Translations under genes and position numbers: made by a program
In this document: positions 18,601-28,378 of the stretch, piece by piece
Layout: each line of letters begins with the position of its first letter
How positions within the stretch are numbered: the first letter of the stretch is position 1
Assembly (NCBI RefSeq): GCF_000373645.1
Contig: NZ_KB892006.1
Location: 1 to 64,000 of the forward strand
Source of the DNA: Streptomyces sp. ATexAB-D23
GTDB taxonomy: Bacteria; Actinomycetota; Actinomycetes; Streptomycetales; Streptomycetaceae
Reading direction: 5' to 3'
DNA length: 64,000 bases
The notes under the pieces: generated by a model
What the model was told of the DNA's origin: nothing
The model's database searches: none
The model's input: only the letters and a program-made list of their open reading frames with translations

Positions 18601-20443
18601 CGGGCAGCCCGAGCAGTTCGGCGAGGCGGGGCTCGGCGGCGATCGACTCGGCGGCCCTCAGCTCGGCCTCGTAGGCCTGTTCGGCGGCTCGGGCGCCGTC
18701 GGCGGCGCGCGCCGCCGCCAGTTCGGCGCGGCTCTCGTCGGCGGTGGCCTGCCTGGCCAGGTCCGCGGCGGCGCCGGCTGCCTCGCGGGCGGTGTCCCAG
18801 GCGGCCACGGCGGCCTGTTCGGCGTCGTTGGCGGCGAGGGCTGCCCTGGCCGGGTCGGCGTGGGGTGCGGTGTCGTCCAGCCAGCCGGCCCGGACGGCCT
18901 CGGCGGTCTCCTGCTCCACCTCGGCCAGGCGCTGGCGCAGATGGCCGGCCTCGCTGCGGGCACGCTGGGCCTCGGTGGCGGCGGTGGTGGCGTCGCGGTG
19001 GGCGGCCTCGCCGGCACTCTGGAGGGTGTCGGAGCGCTCCTCCTCCTCGTTGGCCCGGCTCTCGCCCGCTTCGGCGGCGGTGTGCAGGGCCCGTACGAGG
19101 TCGGCCGCCGCACTGGCACGGGCGGCGAGCGCGGGGGCGGCGTCGCGCTCGGCCTCCCGGATCGCCACGGCGACGCGCGCGGAGCGGTCGGCGGCGGCGC
19201 GGTGGCGCAGGACGGCTTCGGCGGCCTGCCAGGCGGAGTGCAGGGTGCGGGCGTCGCCCAGCTCGCGGCGCCCGGCGGCGGCGCTCTTCTCGGCGGCGGT
19301 CAGGGCCAGCGACGCGTGCCGGTAGGCGAGTTCGGCGGCGATCAGGGCGAGGCGGCCGCGGGTCTCCTCGGCGCCCGTGACGGTGTGGGCGGCGGCGGTG
19401 ACCTGCTGGGCGAGCTCGGCCGCCCGGCCGCGTTCCTCGCCGGCGCGGGCGGAGAGCCTGCGGGCCAGGGTGCGGGTGCGGCGCTCGGCGCCGGCGTGGA
19501 TGTCGCGGGTGCGGGCACGGGTCCCGGCGGCCTCGACGATGCGGCCGAGCAGGTCGACGGAGCCGGCGGTGAAGTCGCGTTCCGCGGTGAGTTCGGCGCG
19601 GCGGCCCAGTTTGTTCCCGAAGCCGCTGACCAGATCGGCGAGGCCGTCCGTGTCGCGGGTGTCGGTGACGGCGCGCAGCAGCAGGTCGGTGAAGTCGGAG
19701 TCCTTCTTCACCGCGAAGAGGCCGGCCGCCTCGCCCTCGTCGGCGTTCATCTCGCGCTGGTAGCGGAAGAGTTCGGGGTCCAGGCCGAGTTCGCCGAGGT
19801 GTTCGTTCCAGCGGTCGTGGATCTCTTCCCAGTGCACGTCGAGGTGCTGGTAGAACTTGCCGGCCTCGGTGAGCGCGTCCCGGAAGCCCTTCATGGTGCG
19901 GCGCCTGCCCCGGGCGCCGGAGACGCCCTCGGCGGGGCGGCCGACGGCGGTGGACTCCGCGACGGGCAGCGAATCGAGGCCGAGCCCGGGTCCTGGCCGG
20001 AAGGAGTACCAGGCCTCGGCGAACTTCCGCGGGTCGTTGGAGACCTGGCGTCCGCGCCACTCGCTGACCTTGCCGACGACGACGCACTCGCCGGTCAGCG
20101 TGTGCTGCCACTCCAGCGCGACATGGCCGCAGTCGTCGGCGAGCAGGAATTTGCGCAGGACGCCGGAGCTGGCGCCGCCCAGGGTGTTGCGGTGGCCCGG
20201 CAGCATCACCGAGAAGATCAGCTTCAGCAGGACGGACTTGCCGCCGCCGTTCTCCAGGAAGAGCACGCCGGCCGGGGCGGGCCTGCGCGGCGGGCCGACC
20301 GGCTCCTCCTCGAAGAACTCCGCCTGCGCCGGGGCGGGGTGGGGCACGGGCTCGCCCACTCCGCGCAGGTCGAGCACGGTGTCGGCGTAGCGTGCGCCGG
20401 CAGGTCCGATGGAGTAGAGGCGGACCCGGGACAGCTCGTACAT
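15632..20443 (-). CDS. Large SMC-like ATPase of a MukBEF/MksBEF/Wadjet-type complex (MksB/JetC-like)
   Basis: A 1603-aa SMC-like protein. The P-loop is LENGGGKS at residues 63-70. Two very long Ala/Glu/Arg-rich coiled coils surround a globular hinge at about 660-820 (it includes LPGWRYLAQAVDPADHAAVL and GVFLVPPNPAMHDEH). The head is completed by SGGQ at 1448-1451 and the Walker B LFLDNP with Asp1487. Such ATPases extrude DNA loops with a kleisin and a kite protein. The two genes just upstream on the same strand fit these partners. The residue after the Walker B Asp is Asn1488, where SMC ATPases normally have the catalytic Glu, and the first P-loop Gly is Leu63. It is longer than MukB. No nuclease gene (jetD/mksG) follows. 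The family assignment is from architecture and gene order. Confidence 0.85.
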   Translation of the reverse strand: MYELSRVRLYSIGPAGARYADTVLDLRGVGEPVPHPAPAQAEFFEEEPVGPPRRPAPAGVLFLENGGGKSVLLKLIFSVMLPGHRNTLGGASSGVLRKFLLADDCGHVALEWQHTLTGECVVVGKVSEWRGRQVSNDPRKFAEAWYSFRPGPGLGLDSLPVAESTAVGRPAEGVSGARGRRRTMKGFRDALTEAGKFYQHLDVHWEEIHDRWNEHLGELGLDPELFRYQREMNADEGEAAGLFAVKKDSDFTDLLLRAVTDTRDTDGLADLVSGFGNKLGRRAELTAERDFTAGSVDLLGRIVEAAGTRARTRDIHAGAERRTRTLARRLSARAGEERGRAAELAQQVTAAAHTVTGAEETRGRLALIAAELAYRHASLALTAAEKSAAAGRRELGDARTLHSAWQAAEAVLRHRAAADRSARVAVAIREAERDAAPALAARASAAADLVRALHTAAEAGESRANEEEERSDTLQSAGEAAHRDATTAATEAQRARSEAGHLRQRLAEVEQETAEAVRAGWLDDTAPHADPARAALAANDAEQAAVAAWDTAREAAGAAADLARQATADESRAELAAARAADGARAAEQAYEAELRAAESIAAEPRLAELLGLPADRAGGVPRPRQAAAPGTGQSADNQHRHDEGPGSGPAAPDGADPAPHGTPTATAARTAEQALTADEFDRSADELRDLLDQGVGAAERRLFELRTAAADDSRILGALGDGGLLPPGPDVLATVEYLGEQGIPALPGWRYLAQAVDPADHAAVLAARPELVDGVVITDPDAHARAREVLGAAALLPRSAVAVGTAAALLAPVPDPGTGPYADGDGVFLVPPNPAMHDEHAADEERHALRSRAAARDEDIRVLAARLGADRALAARIGSWRADCPPGMLAELAEAADAARTAAETAEAALAEARTVRAEADEAAADTARVREERQEAAQRARRAADALAGLAFRLRERAGWQAKLRELTDEAAESEARATVFLERARVADEDRRAAQRAADDARRTARALRAERAEIAGAPETIPDLGDDAPRQALPALREAYRAASQLYEKVGVGADLRAEQARAESDESAALAELDRLTNKVRTRAAQLLEGTDGADGPSRQAAAARAESLVQLLETRASTASEQLGRLRGEAERLAPADGESLHTELPAEQVPADAEQAQALLRTATAELASATAALDTARAAHTELLHAHRTAEDSAGGFDETAALLRDLLRDHGADDDPESPEPYPGSLEEARQSAAEARRSLRGCAADLSAAEAAVREASDVLVRHANSTRYEQVRTPARQQIRELPAAALPEHAEKWATAFAPRLRVLTDELAQLERNRDSIVDRLRGLVESALTTLRSAQRLSRLPEGLGEWSGQEFLRIRFEEPDQATLTERLGEVIDEATKAALKKNSDLRRDGMSLLLRGVGAALEPRGIAVEILKPDAVLRAERVPVGQMGDVFSGGQLLTAAIALYCTMAALRSNDRGRDRAQHRHAGTLFLDNPIGRANAAYLLELQRAVSDALGVQLLYTTGLFDTTALAEFPLVIRLRNDADLRAGLKYISVEEHLRPGLPQQDPGSETVHGEITATRMFKRGAPAPRTLPAQAASEPAEETRTAR

Positions 20444-20515
20444 GGCGGCGGACTCTCGTCGTTCGGGAAGCGGGGGGGGAAGGACGTCGGGGCGGGGCGG
20501 ACGGCCCGGCGGTGG

Positions 20516-21436
20516 TCAGCCGTGGAAGGGCAGGCCCGCGTCGGCCGCCAGTTCCAGGTCGTCGGGGTCCGGGGGCGGCAGCAGGGTGGCGCTGCCGTCG
20601 GTGACGGGGACGACGCCCAGCTCCAGGAGTTCGGCCATGGCGGCACTGCCCGCCATGTCGCGGACCTGGAGCTGGTAGCGGGCGGTGGTGCGGTAGGTAC
20701 CTCCGGCGTCGTCTCCGGTGCGCTGGAGGAAGCCGGAGTCGGTGAGGAAGGCGACGGCCTTTCCGATGATGCCGGTGGTGGAACCGGCGAGCCGGCGGGC
20801 GTCCTTGGTCGCGCCGGTGGCGCTGCGCCGGGCGTAGACGCGCCAGCCGGCCTCCAGGCCCGGGGCCTCGCTGACCGGGTCGGTGTTGTCGCCCTGCTCC
20901 TCGGCGCGCTCCTCCAGGCGGTTGCACGCCTGGCGGACGAAGGCGTCGACGCCGTTGACCGTGATCCGGCCGATGTACGCGTCGTCGGCGAGGTCCTCGG
21001 GGCGCGGGAAGGCCATGGCGGCGACGGCGAGGTGGGCGAGGCCGTGCAGGAAGCGGTCCGCGGAGTCCGATGAGGCGCGGCGGGCGTAGTCGCCCATGCG
21101 GACGGCGAAGACCGAGTCCTCGCCCGCCGTGACGGCCATGCCGGCCCGGGGGGAGACCTCCAGGACGATGAGGCCGAGACCGGTGGCCACGGCGTCGGCG
21201 AGCCGGGCGAAGGCGGTGTCGTCCCGGTAGCGGCGCAGCAGTTCGGCGTACTCGGCGTCGCGGGCGGGCAGCAGCTTGGGCTGGAGGCCGAAGGCGACGA
21301 GCCGGGCGGCGTCGGCCGCGTCCGCCGGGGTGACGGCGGCCGGTGCGGGCGTGGCCCGGTCGGGCTCGTAAGCGGAGGCGGGCCGGTCGGCGGGCTCGCT
21401 CCACGCGTCGGTGTGCTCTGCGCGGTGGTCGCTCAC
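20516..21436 (-). CDS. Kite-type (MksE/JetB-like) subunit
   Basis: A 306-aa protein lying between the kleisin-like and SMC-like genes. After a disordered N-terminus of about 40 residues it has tandem winged-helix-like segments (YAELLRRYRDDTAFARLADAV, GKAVAFLTDSGFLQRTGDD, YRTTARYQLQVRDM), as in MukE/MksE. It would bind the kleisin and regulate the SMC ATPase. The GTG start at 21436 follows AAGGAG. It lies 109 bp after the kleisin gene and 72 bp before the SMC gene. The call rests on context and secondary structure more than on a diagnostic motif. Confidence 0.72.
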   Translation of the reverse strand: MSDHRAEHTDAWSEPADRPASAYEPDRATPAPAAVTPADAADAARLVAFGLQPKLLPARDAEYAELLRRYRDDTAFARLADAVATGLGLIVLEVSPRAGMAVTAGEDSVFAVRMGDYARRASSDSADRFLHGLAHLAVAAMAFPRPEDLADDAYIGRITVNGVDAFVRQACNRLEERAEEQGDNTDPVSEAPGLEAGWRVYARRSATGATKDARRLAGSTTGIIGKAVAFLTDSGFLQRTGDDAGGTYRTTARYQLQVRDMAGSAAMAELLELGVVPVTDGSATLLPPPDPDDLELAADAGLPFHG

Positions 21437-21545
21437 GACACTCGCTCCTTGCTGCGGAAAGTCCGGTGAAAAATGCTGCGGAGGGGCCCGGGGCAGGACC
21501 TGTGGAGGGTTCTGCGGGCGGGCCCGGGAAGGGGTGGGCGGGAGG

Positions 21546-23072
21546 TCATGACGCCTCCGAGCGGTCCGCCGCCATGCCGGCCGCGTCGAGCAGTGCGGTG
21601 CCCACGATCAGGTCGGCGCCGCCGAACTCGTCGTCGTCCAGCGGGGTGCCGTCGTCCACGGAGAAGAGCAGACGGCGCTCGCCCTGGCGGTAGGCGGTGC
21701 CGACCGGGGGGCTCGCGGCGTGCACCGCGAGCAGGGCGACCAGGTAGGGCAGGTCAGGATCGCTCCGACGGGCGTCGGCCAGGAGCCCGGACAGGCGGCG
21801 CGGCGCGTCGTGCTCCAGATCGAGCAGTTCCATCGCGGCGGCCAACTGCTCCTCGCTGAACCGGCTGTCGTCCGGGGTGGCGATCAGGTCCGGCTCGGGC
21901 ATCTCGGCGCCGAGGTGTTCGCGGGCCGGGGGCGGGCTCAGGAGCAGGTCGACCAGGTCGCCCACCCGGACGGAGACCGGGGTGCGCAGGCCCGTGCCAC
22001 GGGCGAAGAAGGCGTCGGTGGCCCGGGTCGCCTGTTCGACGGGGAGCGGCAGCAGCGGGGCCAGGAGCTGCCCGTACAGATCGAGGCCGGTGCGGGCGGC
22101 GGGCGCGGCGAAGGCCTGCCGGTCCTGTTCGGCGCGGAAGAGGGGGCCGGCCTCCAGCAGCCGGGACTGGAGCTGGGTGTGGCGGCGGATGCAGTCCTTG
22201 ACGATGTCGACCAGCTCGGCGGCGCGGCGCTTGTGCTCGGGGTCCTCGGCCTCGTCGCGGGCCTTGCGGATGTTGGTGAGGATCGCGTTCTCGTGGCGGT
22301 AGCGGTCGGCTACGTGGTCGAGCGCCTCGGCGATCATGTCGGGCACGGTGTTGAGCCAGTCGACCGCGCGGACGTTGCGCCGGGTGGCGTCGAGCGTCCT
22401 GCGGAGGGTCTCCGCGTACTGCACGGTCCGGTAGCGGGCCTGCTCGGCGGCGAGCTGGGCGTCGGCCAGCCTGCCCCGGCTGATCAGGACCTCCAGCTTC
22501 ACCTCGGCGGCGATCTGGGCGCTGGTGACGTCCGTGTCGAGGGCTCCGACCAGGACGTTGACCGCTTCGTCGGTGGCCCTGAGGTAGACGCTGCCGCCGT
22601 GCCCCGGGACCTCCTCGATGAGCTTGAAGTCGTAGTCGCGGCGGACGTAGACGCCGTCGGGCCCGAACGTGCCGTAGACGGCGCGGAATCCACGGTCCAC
22701 GCTGCCGACGTTGATCAGGTTCTCCAGGACCCAGCGGGCGACCCGTTCGTGTTCGGCGGCCGGGCGGCCGGGGGCCTGGGCGGCGACGCGCGGAAGGAGC
22801 CTGGTCACTATCTGGTCGTGGTCGGCGCCGGTGTCGAAGTCCATGTTGAGCGTGACGTGGTCGATGGCCGCGAGGGCGACCTCGGCCATGGCGTAGCCGC
22901 TGTACTCACCGGCGAGGTTCGCCTTGCGGACGTCCAGGTCGTGCAGCGGCGCCGTGCAGGCGAGCGCGCGCAGCCGACGCGAGAGCCCCTCGTCGGCGGC
23001 CGGGCCCGGTGCGGGCCGGGGCCCCGCGCTGAGCTGGGGCGCAGCGTTGTCCGTGTAGGCAGGCGAAGTCAC
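21546..23072 (-). CDS. Kleisin-type (MksF/JetA-like) subunit
   Basis: A 508-aa protein and first gene of the condensin operon. It is mostly helical, with a long central coiled coil (about 190-300, including AAEQARYRTVQYAETLRRTL and ENAILTNIRKARDEAEDPEH) and a C-terminal winged-helix-like part (DLDLEHDAPRRLSGLLADAR region). This matches the MukF/MksF/JetA layout of N-terminal winged helix, helical middle and C-terminal contact to the SMC cap. I prefer GTG 23072, which lies 7 nt after a TAATCT -10 and would give a leaderless message; a TTG at 23102 would overlap that promoter. The assignment is by architecture and operon position. Confidence 0.75.
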   Translation of the reverse strand: MTSPAYTDNAAPQLSAGPRPAPGPAADEGLSRRLRALACTAPLHDLDVRKANLAGEYSGYAMAEVALAAIDHVTLNMDFDTGADHDQIVTRLLPRVAAQAPGRPAAEHERVARWVLENLINVGSVDRGFRAVYGTFGPDGVYVRRDYDFKLIEEVPGHGGSVYLRATDEAVNVLVGALDTDVTSAQIAAEVKLEVLISRGRLADAQLAAEQARYRTVQYAETLRRTLDATRRNVRAVDWLNTVPDMIAEALDHVADRYRHENAILTNIRKARDEAEDPEHKRRAAELVDIVKDCIRRHTQLQSRLLEAGPLFRAEQDRQAFAAPAARTGLDLYGQLLAPLLPLPVEQATRATDAFFARGTGLRTPVSVRVGDLVDLLLSPPPAREHLGAEMPEPDLIATPDDSRFSEEQLAAAMELLDLEHDAPRRLSGLLADARRSDPDLPYLVALLAVHAASPPVGTAYRQGERRLLFSVDDGTPLDDDEFGGADLIVGTALLDAAGMAADRSEAS

Positions 23073-23079
23073 GCTGCAC

Positions 23080-23110
23080 AGATTAGGTCCTCGGACTGAC
23101 AACGGTCGAA
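23080..23110 (-). promoter_or_regulatory. Candidate promoter of the condensin-like operon
   Basis: On the minus strand, TTCGAC at 23110-23105 and TAATCT at 23085-23080 are separated by 19 bp. The -10 ends 7 nt before the GTG at 23072, and no ribosome site lies between, so a leaderless message is likely. Confidence 0.45.
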
Positions 23111-23133
23111 ACGGCGCAGAAGGGCCCGCCTGC

Positions 23134-23195
23134 CCCGGAGTCGGTCATGCCCCGCCGCCCGCTGCCCGGAGTCGGTCACGCCCCGCCGCCCGCCC
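23134..23195. repeat. Tandem 31-bp repeat, two copies
   Basis: 23134-23164 and 23165-23195 are near-identical direct copies (core CCCGGAGTCGGTCA followed by GCCCCGCCGCCCG). They lie in the 145-bp gap between 5-oxoprolinase and the kleisin gene. Confidence 0.8.
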
Positions 23196-23217
23196 GTGCC
23201 GCCCGGCCGTCCGGCGC

Positions 23218-26200
23218 TCAGCCGCCCCCGGCGTCCTCGGCCGGCTCCCCGTATCCGCCGCCTCCGGGGGTGCGCAGGACGAGCACGTCCCCGGCGCCGG
23301 TGTCCGCGCTGTCGCAGCCCTTGAGCGGGGTGCGGCTGCCGTCGGGGTGTTCGATGTGCTGGCTGCCCAGTGCGCCGGGTGCGCCGCCCGCCATGCCGTA
23401 CGGCGGGACGCGCCGGTGTCCGGTGAGCAGGGCCACCGTGACCGGTTCGAGGAAGCGGATGCGGCGTTCCACCCCGCGGCCGCCGTGGTGGCGGCCCGCG
23501 CCGCCGCTGCCTTCCCGTACCCGGAAGCTCTCCAGCAGGACCGGGTAGCGCCACTCCAGGATCTCGGGGTCGGTGAGGCGGGAGTTGGTCATGTGGGTCT
23601 GTACCGCGTCGGTGCCGTCGAAGTCCTCGCCCGCGCCCGATCCGCTGGCCACCGTCTCGTAGTACTGCACCCGGTCGTTGCCGAAGGTGAGGTTGTTCAT
23701 GGTGCCGGAGCCCTCTGCCTGGACGCCGAGGGCGGCGTAGAGGGCACCGGTCACGGCCTGCGAGGTCTCGACGTTGCCGGCGACCGTGGCGGCGGGCGGG
23801 GCGGGCGCCAGCATGGAGCCCTCGGGCACCCTGATCTCCAGCGGGGTGAGGCAGCCGCTGTTGAGCGGGATGTCCTCGGCGACCAGGGTGCGGAAGACGT
23901 AGAGGACGGCGGCCATGACGACCGAGGTGGGGGCGTTGAAGTTGCCCGGCTGCTGCGGGGAGGTGCCGGTGAAGTCGATCACCGCGCCGCGGGCCTCGCG
24001 GTCGACGGTGAGCGTCACCTCGATCACGGCGCCGTTGTCGGTCTCGTACCGGTAGCGGCCGTCGTGCAGCCCGGCGATGATGCGGCGTACCGACTCCTCG
24101 GCGTTGTCCTGCACATGGCCCATGTAGGCGTCCACGGCTTCGGGGCCGAACTGCTCGACCATGGCGCGCAGTTCGGCGATGCCCTTCTCGTTGGCGGCGA
24201 TCTGGGCGCGGAGGTCGGCGAGGTTGGTCGCGGGGTCGCGGGAGGGGTACGCGGCGGTGGTGAGGAGTTGCCTGGTGGCGTCCTCGCGCAGGGTGCCGTC
24301 CCGCACCAGGAGCCAGTTGTCGAAGAGGACGCCCTCCTCCTCGACGGTGCGGCTGAAGGCGGGCATGGAGCCGGGGGTGATGCCGCCGATCTCGGCGTGA
24401 TGGCCGCGCGAGGCCACCAGGAACTTCAGCACCGGGGTGCCGCCGGACTCGTCGAACACGGGCGTCACGACGGTGACATCGGGCAGGTGGGTCCCACCGT
24501 GGTACGGGTCGTTGATGGCGTACACGTCGCCGGGGCGCATGGTTTCGGCGTTGCGGTGGAGCACCTCCTTGATGGACTCCCCCATGGAGCCGAGGTGCAC
24601 CGGGATGTGCGGGGCGTTGGCGATCAGGTTGCCGTGCGCGTCGAACAGCGCGCAGGAGAAGTCGAGCCGTTCCTTGATGTTGACGGAGCGGGCCGTGTTC
24701 TCCAGGGTCACGCCCATCTGCTCGGCGATCGACATGAAGAGGTTGTTGAAGACCTCCAGCATGACCGGGTCGACGCGGGTGCCGACGGCCTGCCGGGCGG
24801 GGCGCGGGCGGGCCCGGGTGAGGATCAGGTGTCCGGTGGCGGCGAGTTCGGCCTGCCAGCCCGGGTCCACGACGGTGGTGGCGTCGGCCTCGGCGATGAC
24901 GGCGGGGCCGGTGACGGTGTCGGTGGCCCTGAGGCGGGTCCTGAGGTGGAGCGGGGCCTCCTGCCACCGGCCGTCCGCGAACATCCGCGCGGTGTCGTGC
25001 GGGCGGGGCGTGGTGGGGGCGCCCTCGTCCCGCTCGGCCGGCCGGATCTCGGCGTGCGCGCCGGCCGTTCCGGTGGCCTCGACGGAGACCGTCTCCACGA
25101 TGAGCCGCCGGTCCGCCGTGAAGCCGTAGCGGGAGCGGTGCTCGTGCGTGAACGCCTCGGTCATGGCCGCCGCCGTGTCCAGGGCGACGGGGAGGCTCGC
25201 GTCGGTGCCCTCGTACCGCAGCAGGACCCGGGCCCGGGTGCTGATCGCTTCGTCGGGGACGCCGTCGGCGCGCAGGTCGGCCCGGGTGCGGGCGGCGAGC
25301 TCGTCGCAGAGTTCCCGTACCCGGGTCACCGCCCCGCCTTCCAGGGCGGCTTCGAAGGACTGCTCGCGCATGGCGGTGGCGTCGGCGAGGCCGATGCCGT
25401 ACGCGGACAGCACACCGGCCAGCGGGGGTACGAGGACCGTGTCGATGCCGAGCGCGTCGGCGACGGCGCAGACGTGCTGGCCGCCGGCCCCGCCGAAGCC
25501 GGTGAGGGCGTAGCGGGTGATGTCGTGTCCGCGCTGCACGGAGATCTTCTTGACCGCGCCCGCCATGGCGAGCACGGCGATCTCCAGGAACCCGGCGGCG
25601 GTCTCGGCCGCGGTGCGCTTGGTGCCGGTGGCCCGCGCGACGTCCTCGGCGAGTTCCTCGAAGCGTTCGCGCACGATGTCCGCGTCGAGGGGCTGGTCGC
25701 CGTCCGGCCCGAAGACGGCGGGGAAGTGCGCGGGCCGGATGCGGCCCAGCATGACCTGGGCGTCGGTGACGGTCAGCGGCCCGCCCCTGCGGTAGCAGGC
25801 GGGACCCGGGACCGCCCCGGCCGAGTCTGGGCCGACCCGGTAGCGCCGGCCGTCGAAGTGCAGGACCGAGCCGCCGCCGGCCGCGACGGTGTGGATGTTC
25901 ATCATGGGGACGCGCATCCGCGCGCCCGCGACCTCGGTGCCCAGTTCGCGTTCGAACTCGCCCGCGAAGTGCGAGACGTCGGTGGAGGTGCCGCCCATGT
26001 CGAAACCGATGACCCGGTCGTGGCCGGCCTGCCCCGAGGTGCGGACCATGCCGACGACCCCGCCCGCGGGTCCGGAGAGCACCGCGTCCTTGCCCCGGAA
26101 GTGTGCTGCCTCGCGCAGGCCGCCGTTGGACTGCATGAACATCAGCCGGATGCCGGGCAGTTCCGCGGCGACCGAGTCGACGTACCGGCGCAGGATCGGT

Positions 26201-26847
26201 GAGAGATAGGCGTCCACGACGGTGGTGTCCCCGCGCGGGACGAGCTTGATCAGCGGGCTGACCTCGTGGGAGCAGCTGATCTGGGTGAATCCGGCGGCCC
26301 TGGCCTCGGCGGCGACGGCCTGCTCGTGGGCCGGGTGGCGGTAGCCGTGCATCAGGACGACGGCCGCGCTGCTCAGCCCGTCCTCCCGGGCGGCGCGCAA
26401 CCGCCCGGCCACGGCCTCCCGGTCCAGCGGCGTGACGGTCCGGCCGTGGGCGTCGATGCGCTCGGGGACCTCGATGACCCGGTCGTACACGGCTTCCGGG
26501 AGCAGGATGCGACGGTCGAAGAGGCGGGGGCGGTTCTGGTACGCGATGCGCAGGGCGTCCCGGAAGCCTTCGGTGATGACCAGGACGGTCGGTTCGCCGC
26601 GCCGCTCCAGCAGGGCGTTGGTGGCGACGGTGGTGCCCATCTTCACGGCGTCGACCCGGTCGGCGGGGACCGGGTCGTCCGGTCCGAGCCCCAGCATGAG
26701 CCGGATTCCGGCCACGGCGGCGTCCCGGTAGCGGTCCGGGTCGTGCGAGAGGAGCTTGCGGGTGACGAGTTGCCCGTCGGGGCGCCGTCCCACCACATCG
26801 GTGAACGTGCCGCCACGGTCGATCCAGAATTCCCAGCGCCCGGTCAT
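23218..26847 (-). CDS. ATP-dependent 5-oxoprolinase (fused HyuA-HyuB type)
   Basis: A 1209-aa cytoplasmic enzyme that opens 5-oxo-L-proline to glutamate with ATP, in glutathione- or pyroglutamate-type recycling. The N-terminal HyuA half starts with the actin-like phosphate loop [10 protein letters not shown] and contains [14 protein letters not shown] and [14 protein letters not shown]. The C-terminal HyuB half starts near residue 690 ([19 protein letters not shown]) and has [14 protein letters not shown] and [15 protein letters not shown] segments. The fused length matches eukaryotic and bacterial 5-oxoprolinases, although hydantoinases share the fold. The ATG is at 26847. It is the gene just upstream of the condensin-like operon on the same strand, with no strong terminator between. 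Confidence 0.92.
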   Translation of the reverse strand: MTGRWEFWIDRGGTFTDVVGRRPDGQLVTRKLLSHDPDRYRDAAVAGIRLMLGLGPDDPVPADRVDAVKMGTTVATNALLERRGEPTVLVITEGFRDALRIAYQNRPRLFDRRILLPEAVYDRVIEVPERIDAHGRTVTPLDREAVAGRLRAAREDGLSSAAVVLMHGYRHPAHEQAVAAEARAAGFTQISCSHEVSPLIKLVPRGDTTVVDAYLSPILRRYVDSVAAELPGIRLMFMQSNGGLREAAHFRGKDAVLSGPAGGVVGMVRTSGQAGHDRVIGFDMGGTSTDVSHFAGEFERELGTEVAGARMRVPMMNIHTVAAGGGSVLHFDGRRYRVGPDSAGAVPGPACYRRGGPLTVTDAQVMLGRIRPAHFPAVFGPDGDQPLDADIVRERFEELAEDVARATGTKRTAAETAAGFLEIAVLAMAGAVKKISVQRGHDITRYALTGFGGAGGQHVCAVADALGIDTVLVPPLAGVLSAYGIGLADATAMREQSFEAALEGGAVTRVRELCDELAARTRADLRADGVPDEAISTRARVLLRYEGTDASLPVALDTAAAMTEAFTHEHRSRYGFTADRRLIVETVSVEATGTAGAHAEIRPAERDEGAPTTPRPHDTARMFADGRWQEAPLHLRTRLRATDTVTGPAVIAEADATTVVDPGWQAELAATGHLILTRARPRPARQAVGTRVDPVMLEVFNNLFMSIAEQMGVTLENTARSVNIKERLDFSCALFDAHGNLIANAPHIPVHLGSMGESIKEVLHRNAETMRPGDVYAINDPYHGGTHLPDVTVVTPVFDESGGTPVLKFLVASRGHHAEIGGITPGSMPAFSRTVEEEGVLFDNWLLVRDGTLREDATRQLLTTAAYPSRDPATNLADLRAQIAANEKGIAELRAMVEQFGPEAVDAYMGHVQDNAEESVRRIIAGLHDGRYRYETDNGAVIEVTLTVDREARGAVIDFTGTSPQQPGNFNAPTSVVMAAVLYVFRTLVAEDIPLNSGCLTPLEIRVPEGSMLAPAPPAATVAGNVETSQAVTGALYAALGVQAEGSGTMNNLTFGNDRVQYYETVASGSGAGEDFDGTDAVQTHMTNSRLTDPEILEWRYPVLLESFRVREGSGGAGRHHGGRGVERRIRFLEPVTVALLTGHRRVPPYGMAGGAPGALGSQHIEHPDGSRTPLKGCDSADTGAGDVLVLRTPGGGGYGEPAEDAGGG

Positions 26848-26947
26848 GCCCCCATCTTGGCCCGCTGCCGGGTGATCACGGAACAGGCCACGGCGCCGGT
26901 CGCGGAATGTGCGCCGGCGCCCGTCCCGCGCAACGGCTCGCGGCGTT

Positions 26948-28369
26948 TCAGACCGCCGGGGCGTCCGGACCGATCCTGCTGCGTACCGCCGACTGGACCT
27001 CGGCCTCCTCCGCGGGGTCGGCGGCCAGTCTGCGCAGTCGCTCGGCCACCCTCAGGTCGCCGGTCTCGGCGTGCAGCGCGGCGACCTCGCGGGTCGTCTC
27101 CTCGCAGTCCCACAGGCACTCGACGGCGAATCCGGTGGCGAAGGACGGGTCGGTGGCGGCCAGTGCCCGAGCGGCCCTGCCGCGCAGCTGGGAGGAGGAC
27201 GTCTCGCGGTAGACGTGGCGCAGCACGGGGGCGGCGCAGGCGATGCCGAGGCGGCCGGCGCCGTCGACCAGGGCCCACAGCCGGGGCGCGTCCGGTCCGT
27301 CGCCGCGTACGGCTGACCGCAGGGCGCCGAGCACCGAGGGGGCGTCCTGCGGTCCTCCGCGGCCGGCGAGCACACCGGCCGCGGAGGCGCCGAGCGCGTC
27401 GGGCCTGCGGGCCCAGCGCCGGGCGCGGTCCACGGCCTGCTCGCCGCACATCCGCTCGAAGGCGGCGACGGCGGCATCGGCGACAGGGCCCCGGGGGCCC
27501 GCGGCGGCGGCCTCGATCAGGTCGAGGACGACGGGGTCGCGGACCTCGGCGGCGAGATAGTGGAGCGAGGCGCAGCGGGCGGCTTCCGGGCCGCCGCGGG
27601 CGGCCTCGACGATCACGGGCCGGTCCTCGGCGCCCGCGACGGCGGCGAGGCAGCGGGCGGCCGGCACATGCAGGGCGCTGCCCCGGTCGAGCCCTTGCTG
27701 GGCCCAGTCGAAGACGGCCTGGACGCTCCACCCGGGGCGGGGGCCGCCGGGGCGCATCTGGCGCTGCCAGCGGTCGAAGGAGCCCTGTTCGGAGGCGGCC
27801 CGGACCCGGGCGCCGACCGCTTCGCGCGGGTCTTCGGCCCACAGGCGCCAGGGCCGGGGCTCGTAGGCGTCGCGCACGGTCGCGGCCAGCTCGGCGCGGC
27901 CGTCGGCGTCGTCGGGGAAGCGGGCGAGCACGGGCACGGCGAGGGAGCGGAGCCCCGCGTCGTCGTCACGCAGGGCCAGTTCGTCGAGGGCCCAGGCCCA
28001 GTTGGAGCCGGTCGCGGCGTAGCGGCGCAGGAGGACGAGGGCGTCGTCCCGTCCGTAGGAGGCGAGGTGGCCGAGGACGGCCAGGGCCAGGCCGGTACGC
28101 GAGTCGTCCGTGTCGAGGTGGTCCTCGGGGTCGGACAGGTGCCGCTCGATCTCCTCGATGCCGCCGTCGAGATCGAGATAGAGGCGCGCGTAGTACAGGG
28201 AGCGGTTCTCCACCTGCCAGTCGTGGCGGGGGTCACTGAGTACGCAGTGGTTGAGAGCCGCCAGGGCCTCGGAGCGCGGTGCGGCGAGCGCGTGGAGCGT
28301 GCCGTCGCCGCGACCTCTCTGCAGCAGGCCGAGCAGGGTGCCGCTCGGCGCTATGAACGGATCAAACAT
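26948..28369 (-). CDS. HEAT-repeat protein
   Basis: A 473-aa soluble protein made of about ten helical HEAT-like repeats (for example [20 protein letters not shown] and [20 protein letters not shown]). Such solenoids bind proteins; no catalytic motif is visible. Pairs of Trp and Asp-rich loops occur ([20 protein letters not shown]). The ATG at 28369 lies 9 nt after the possible small protein at 28379-28570, and the ankyrin gene is just upstream, so the three may form one operon of interaction-type proteins. Function unknown. Confidence 0.85.
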   Translation of the reverse strand: MFDPFIAPSGTLLGLLQRGRGDGTLHALAAPRSEALAALNHCVLSDPRHDWQVENRSLYYARLYLDLDGGIEEIERHLSDPEDHLDTDDSRTGLALAVLGHLASYGRDDALVLLRRYAATGSNWAWALDELALRDDDAGLRSLAVPVLARFPDDADGRAELAATVRDAYEPRPWRLWAEDPREAVGARVRAASEQGSFDRWQRQMRPGGPRPGWSVQAVFDWAQQGLDRGSALHVPAARCLAAVAGAEDRPVIVEAARGGPEAARCASLHYLAAEVRDPVVLDLIEAAAAGPRGPVADAAVAAFERMCGEQAVDRARRWARRPDALGASAAGVLAGRGGPQDAPSVLGALRSAVRGDGPDAPRLWALVDGAGRLGIACAAPVLRHVYRETSSSQLRGRAARALAATDPSFATGFAVECLWDCEETTREVAALHAETGDLRVAERLRRLAADPAEEAEVQSAVRSRIGPDAPAV

Positions 28370-28378
28370 GGGAAAGCC

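Noticed and set aside
18461..21073. 870-codon plus-strand open frame
   Set aside because: Antisense shadow of the SMC-like and kite-like genes; no motif.
18384..21404. 1006-codon minus-strand open frame
   Set aside because: Out-of-frame copy of the SMC and kite genes, mostly Arg and Pro; crosses two real genes.
23347..26202. 951-codon plus-strand open frame
   Set aside because: Antisense shadow of 5-oxoprolinase; Gly/Val/Asp-rich composition typical of reversed GC-rich genes.
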